Positions 23,271 to 26,463 of a stretch of DNA of 26,463 bases are shown here, in pieces (the first letter of the stretch is position 1; the number at the start of each line of letters is the position of its first letter). The notes beneath the pieces are model-generated. The model was not told the origin of the DNA and did no database searches. It saw only the letters and a list, made by a program, of their open reading frames with translations. The stretch is from contig JAIFMH010000055.1 in assembly GCA_020048595.1 (NCBI GenBank), positions 1 to 26,463 of the forward strand, given 5' to 3'. The translations under genes and the position numbers were made by a program. Source of the stretch: Bacteroidota bacterium. Its GTDB lineage: Bacteria > Bacteroidota > Bacteroidia > Bacteroidales > UBA4417.

Positions 23271-25563
23271 AACCTACAGAGCTTCCGCCCAATCCTGCAT
23301 CAGCGGTCAATTGGTGAATTCAGTTACAGCAGAACCTATTGCCGATGCAAGCATTGTTGTTACCGGTTCAGGTACAGGTACCATTACTGGTAAAGATGGG
23401 ATCTATCATTTGTGTAACCTGCCAGCAGATTCAGTTCTCATCACCTGCAGTTATATGGGCTTTGAAACATTCATTTACAGAACAAGCCTTCAACCAGGTG
23501 AGAACAAGCTGCCTTTATTCTCATTACAACCAAAGGCTTTCCCGTTGGACGAACTTGTCATCACGGCTACACGAACCGAAAACCTGATCCTGAATACTCC
23601 TGTGAGGGTAAACCTGATTTCGCAAAAGATGCTGAAAAGCGTTCCTATGCAAAATATCGACGAGGTGCTGAAGTATGCTCCCGGCATAAATTACAGCAGG
23701 CCTTTCGGCATTTACAGCACAAAAGGCATTGTTACCATGCGCGGCATGAGCGGGAAAGAGCAAGGCCGGGTGCTTATTCTTGTTGACGGTGTCCCCATCA
23801 ATAAATCAGATGGAGGTACAGTGGACTGGAATATGATCGATATGAACTCAGTTCAAAAGATCGAAATCACTAAAGGAGCCGGATCAGCTGTTTATGGCGG
23901 CAATGCAATGGGAGGAATTATTAATATTATCTCAAAAGTTCCCGACAGTAAACCCTATCTGAATGCCTCAATTGAATATGGCACTTTTAATACCATTGGC
24001 GGCAGGATCAGCACGGGAGGAAAAATAAACATTAAAAATCAACAGAATTCCTGGTACTGGCTGGTGAACCTTTCCGCAAAGCACAGCGATGGATATATAT
24101 CTCAATCCGAGGCGGATGTAAAAGTAAATCCATATATCGTAAAGTCGAACATGAAAGAAGCCGGGATTAACTTCAAAACAGGTTATTCGATAGCCGGCAA
24201 ACATACTGTTGAGGCCATGGTGAACTTTTATAATGATAAGCGCGGAACAGGGGAAAAAGTATATCAGCCCGAAGGAAATACAACGGATCATGATTCATAC
24301 GGTATAATACTGAACTACCGTGGACAAATAAAAAACATAAAATTAAATTCTTCTTTGTACTCACTTACAGAGGATTACAAGAAAGTAAATGAATACCTGA
24401 AAGATGATTATACCTGGTACAATGTTCTTTCGACACGCCGCGATTACGGATGGTTTACTTCATTAACAGCAGCAATGGGCAAACAGCAGCTCGTTACAGG
24501 CGGTTTCGACTACAAGAACGGCAGCGTGGATGCGTATGATATGTATTATACTTCAACCGACATTGTGTATAACAAAGGTAAAATGAGCACATATGCCCTT
24601 TTTGCACAGGATGAGATAACCCTGTTGTCGGAACGACTGAGGATTATTGCAGGCCTCAGGTTCGATATGGCATCTTTTTATGACGGATCATTCCGTATCG
24701 AAAATCCTTCGATGGAAACTGAATTTATGATGGGATACCAGGTTCCGGATATGCCTGAAAAGAACTGGAATGCACTAAGTCCACGGCTTTCGGCACAATA
24801 CAAATGGAATGACGATACCCGTGTATATGCTATGTATTCGCATGGTTTCAGGCCATCGGTGCTTGATGATCTGTGTCGCTCAGGCCGGATAAAAGGTGGC
24901 TTTAAAATTGCCAACCCCTCTGTAAAACCTGAATACCTGAATAACTACGAAACCGGCATAGACCTGAAACCAACTTTAAAATCTGCTTTTTCGGCTTCTG
25001 TTTACTATTCCCGAGGAAAGGATTTTCAGTACTATGTCAGCAATGGCGAAACAATTGATATGGGTTTCGGCGAAAGGCCGATTTTTATCCGCGCTAACAT
25101 CAGTGATGTTGAAATGTACGGAGCTGAAGCAGAACTAAGATACAATATCCTTTCTTCACTCTCGGTTTTTGCCAACTATGCGTACACACATTCAACCATA
25201 CTTGAGTATCATAAAATTGCGGGGAATGATACAATTGATCTGGCGGGGAATTTCCTTACGGATGTTCCTGAACATATTTTTGCAGCCGGTGTCAATTACA
25301 GCAACAGGATTGTAAACACAAGTGTTTTTGTTCGTTACACGGGTTCCATGTATATTAACGATCAGAATACATGGGACGAAATTCTCCTTTCGGATAAATA
25401 TCCTGCATATACAACCGTCGATCTGAAACTCTGGAAATCGTTTAAAAAGCATTACAATCTCTCACTCAATATACAAAACCTGTTTGATGTAAAGTATTAC
25501 GACAGTAAATATGCTGTTTGTCCCGGCCGGTTTATTACCGCCGAAATTGCCGTTAATTTCTAG
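23140..25563 (+). CDS. TonB-dependent receptor with carboxypeptidase-regulatory-like domain
   Basis: This 807-residue outer-membrane transporter has an unusually long N-terminal region (to about residue 50, ending ASAQ), whose hydrophobic core LFSIP-LFSIS-LLSIL is encoded by a 15-nt repeat. A carboxypeptidase-D-regulatory-like domain (about 52-130; GQLVNSVTAEPIADASIVV), a plug domain (about 138-260; LDELVITATR, RVLILVDGVPIN, IEITKGAGSAVYGGNAMGG) and a 22-strand-type barrel ending in AEIAVNF follow. Family members import siderophores, haem, cobalamin or other ligands using TonB energy. It lacks the long SusC-type features and no SusD gene is nearby, so a SusC role is unlikely. The two lipoproteins upstream are probable partners. 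An internal ATG at 23155 is an alternative start. Confidence 0.92.
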   Translation: MVKIVMSQINLYLKSSEKNFISPFLRILLFSIPLFSISLLSILPTYRASAQSCISGQLVNSVTAEPIADASIVVTGSGTGTITGKDGIYHLCNLPADSVLITCSYMGFETFIYRTSLQPGENKLPLFSLQPKAFPLDELVITATRTENLILNTPVRVNLISQKMLKSVPMQNIDEVLKYAPGINYSRPFGIYSTKGIVTMRGMSGKEQGRVLILVDGVPINKSDGGTVDWNMIDMNSVQKIEITKGAGSAVYGGNAMGGIINIISKVPDSKPYLNASIEYGTFNTIGGRISTGGKINIKNQQNSWYWLVNLSAKHSDGYISQSEADVKVNPYIVKSNMKEAGINFKTGYSIAGKHTVEAMVNFYNDKRGTGEKVYQPEGNTTDHDSYGIILNYRGQIKNIKLNSSLYSLTEDYKKVNEYLKDDYTWYNVLSTRRDYGWFTSLTAAMGKQQLVTGGFDYKNGSVDAYDMYYTSTDIVYNKGKMSTYALFAQDEITLLSERLRIIAGLRFDMASFYDGSFRIENPSMETEFMMGYQVPDMPEKNWNALSPRLSAQYKWNDDTRVYAMYSHGFRPSVLDDLCRSGRIKGGFKIANPSVKPEYLNNYETGIDLKPTLKSAFSASVYYSRGKDFQYYVSNGETIDMGFGERPIFIRANISDVEMYGAEAELRYNILSSLSVFANYAYTHSTILEYHKIAGNDTIDLAGNFLTDVPEHIFAAGVNYSNRIVNTSVFVRYTGSMYINDQNTWDEILLSDKYPAYTTVDLKLWKSFKKHYNLSLNIQNLFDVKYYDSKYAVCPGRFITAEIAVNF

Positions 25564-25594
25564 TGTCTGCACACCCGCAGGGTGTCTGACACTA
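25561..25594. repeat. Palindrome overlapping the receptor stop codon
   Basis: TAGTGTC (25561-25567) pairs with GACACTA (25588-25594), and ACACCC (25571-25576) pairs with GGGTGT (25580-25585) with a GCA loop. The two stems are separated by a small internal loop. The stop codon TAG is part of the outer stem. The apex CCCGCAGGG is the same as in the two-hairpin repeats at 17483 and 20766. It has no T run and lies between two same-strand genes, so it may be a mobile palindrome or an mRNA processing/stability hairpin. Confidence 0.75.
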
Positions 25595-25622
25595 CTCAAT
25601 TCATTTCAAAATCCATTTCAAT

Positions 25623-26463
25623 ATGAAGACAATACCTGCTTTCCTTACCGCCCTCTTACTGCTGGCAGCGGTTGTGTTAAACGCACAGACAAACGATTTT
25701 TACGATGATGCCGAAACCATCAGGTTAAGAACTTCCGGCCTTGAGATTCAGGGAGAAATTGCCAATCCCGGTAAAATAAATCCTGAATCCTTACCGCTCC
25801 GATCGGTAATTGTTAAAGAAACTCTTCTGCAGGAAGGAAAAGATAAGTTCATCGGAGCCTATCGCTACGACGGTTATTCGCTGTATGATATTCTGAACAG
25901 CGTAATTCTGAAAAAGAAAAATGAAACAGAATTCCCTCCTATTATTGATTTATATGTTGAAGTAGAAAACGAAAAAGGCGAAAAAGTAGTTTTCAGCTGG
26001 GGTGAACTTTATTATCCGATTCATCGTCACGAAATACTTATTGCAACACAGGTTGCACGCATAGTCCCTTCAAAAACGAAAGATTTATGGCCCTTGCCAA
26101 CAGATTCAAGACTTGTAGTTGCCTCCGACCTGCTTACACACCGCAATATCAGCAACCCAACCCGGATCACCGTAAAATCGTATTCCGGAAAATATGAAAT
26201 CACAAAAGGCTTGAGCCCGATGAACAGCAATAGTATTGCCATTTCGGATGACACAAAGAAACTGGATGAAATCAGCGCTTTGCCTGCCAACCTGGTAAAA
26301 GTAACATATCCAGCGGTTTTTTATGGAAGAGGCCGCGGTATTCATGGAACAACACCTTTTACCGGAACATTGTTGAAGGAGCTGTTGGCTACCTATTTTG
26401 CTTTTAATGAAAAGAACCTTAAAACCGGGATGTTTATTATTGCCGGTAAAGATGGGTATCACG
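25623..26463 (+). CDS. Exported protein with tandem sulfite-oxidase-like fold domains (partial, 3' end missing)
   Basis: The frame starts at 25623 and is open to the window edge (280 codons). A signal peptide (MKTIPAFLTALLLLAAVVLN) ends at AQ. The domain at about residues 32-165 (LEIQGEIANPG, YRYDGYSLYDILN, LYVEVENEKGEKVVFSWGEL, DSRLVVASDL) resembles the molybdopterin-binding fold of sulfite-oxidase-type proteins. A second, similar unit seems to begin near 170 (YEITKGL, TPFTGTLLKELLATYF, MFIIAGKDGYH). I see no conserved catalytic Cys in the visible part, so cofactor binding is doubtful. It follows the TonB receptor by 59 bp and may belong to the same uptake locus. Family assignment is by pattern and moderate. 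Confidence 0.6.
   Translation, partial: MKTIPAFLTALLLLAAVVLNAQTNDFYDDAETIRLRTSGLEIQGEIANPGKINPESLPLRSVIVKETLLQEGKDKFIGAYRYDGYSLYDILNSVILKKKNETEFPPIIDLYVEVENEKGEKVVFSWGELYYPIHRHEILIATQVARIVPSKTKDLWPLPTDSRLVVASDLLTHRNISNPTRITVKSYSGKYEITKGLSPMNSNSIAISDDTKKLDEISALPANLVKVTYPAVFYGRGRGIHGTTPFTGTLLKELLATYFAFNEKNLKTGMFIIAGKDGYH

Overview
The window looks like Bacteroidota (Bacteroidales-like) DNA. It is moderately AT-rich and has Bacteroidota-type -7 boxes (TAnnTTTG). It encodes a TonB-dependent receptor with a carboxypeptidase-regulatory-like N-terminus, OmpA-family and DUF748 proteins, several lipoproteins, and MlaEFD systems without recognisable MlaA, MlaB or MlaC. The genus cannot be told from sequence alone. 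No tRNA, rRNA, CRISPR array or transposase was seen.

Layout. (1) 1-4290, minus strand: a two-gene operon of a DUF3494 ice-binding-like lipoprotein with four Ig-like repeats, then an OmpA-family protein with a tandem OmpA-like tail and a clear terminator. (2) 4330-6875, plus: a DUF748/AsmA-like membrane-anchored protein, divergent from the first operon. (3) 6951-9710: lipid-transport set mlaE1-mlaF1-mlaD1. (4) 9784-10251: a HicBA toxin-antitoxin pair. (5) 10475-15212: a second set mlaE2-mlaF2-[repeat block]-mlaD2, then a POTRA/beta-barrel (Omp85-like) protein. (6) 15322-16293: YihY/BrkB-family protein. (7) 16296-18064, minus: three very small envelope proteins and a stand-alone response-regulator receiver. 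(8) 18500-20497: a YtxH-like protein, an exported metallo-beta-lactamase-fold protein and an unrecognised 121-residue protein. (9) 21166-26463, plus: two tandem paralogous lipoproteins, a TonB-dependent receptor, and the start of an exported protein that looks like a cofactor-less sulfite-oxidase fold; this last gene runs off the window.

The main discovery candidate is regulatory. Five promoters carry the same 37-bp element, GTGTGAATNATRTAAC-N11-RTTATRTAAY. In four of them it lies exactly 21 bp, and in the fifth 20 bp, upstream of a -7 box ending in TTTG. The promoters serve the ice-binding/OmpA operon, the DUF748 protein, mlaEFD1, mlaEFD2 and a small membrane protein. The element occupies the position where a -33 box would be and contains two related half-palindromes 21 bp (two helical turns) apart. 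I infer one transcription factor controlling an envelope regulon, mostly inter-membrane lipid traffic and surface structure.

A second theme is short intergenic repeats. Heptanucleotide-periodic arrays separate mlaF2 from mlaD2, form part of the signal peptide of the TonB receptor, and appear to form the C-terminus of the 121-residue protein. Two copies of a two-hairpin element lie at 17483 and 20766, and a palindrome overlaps the receptor stop codon.
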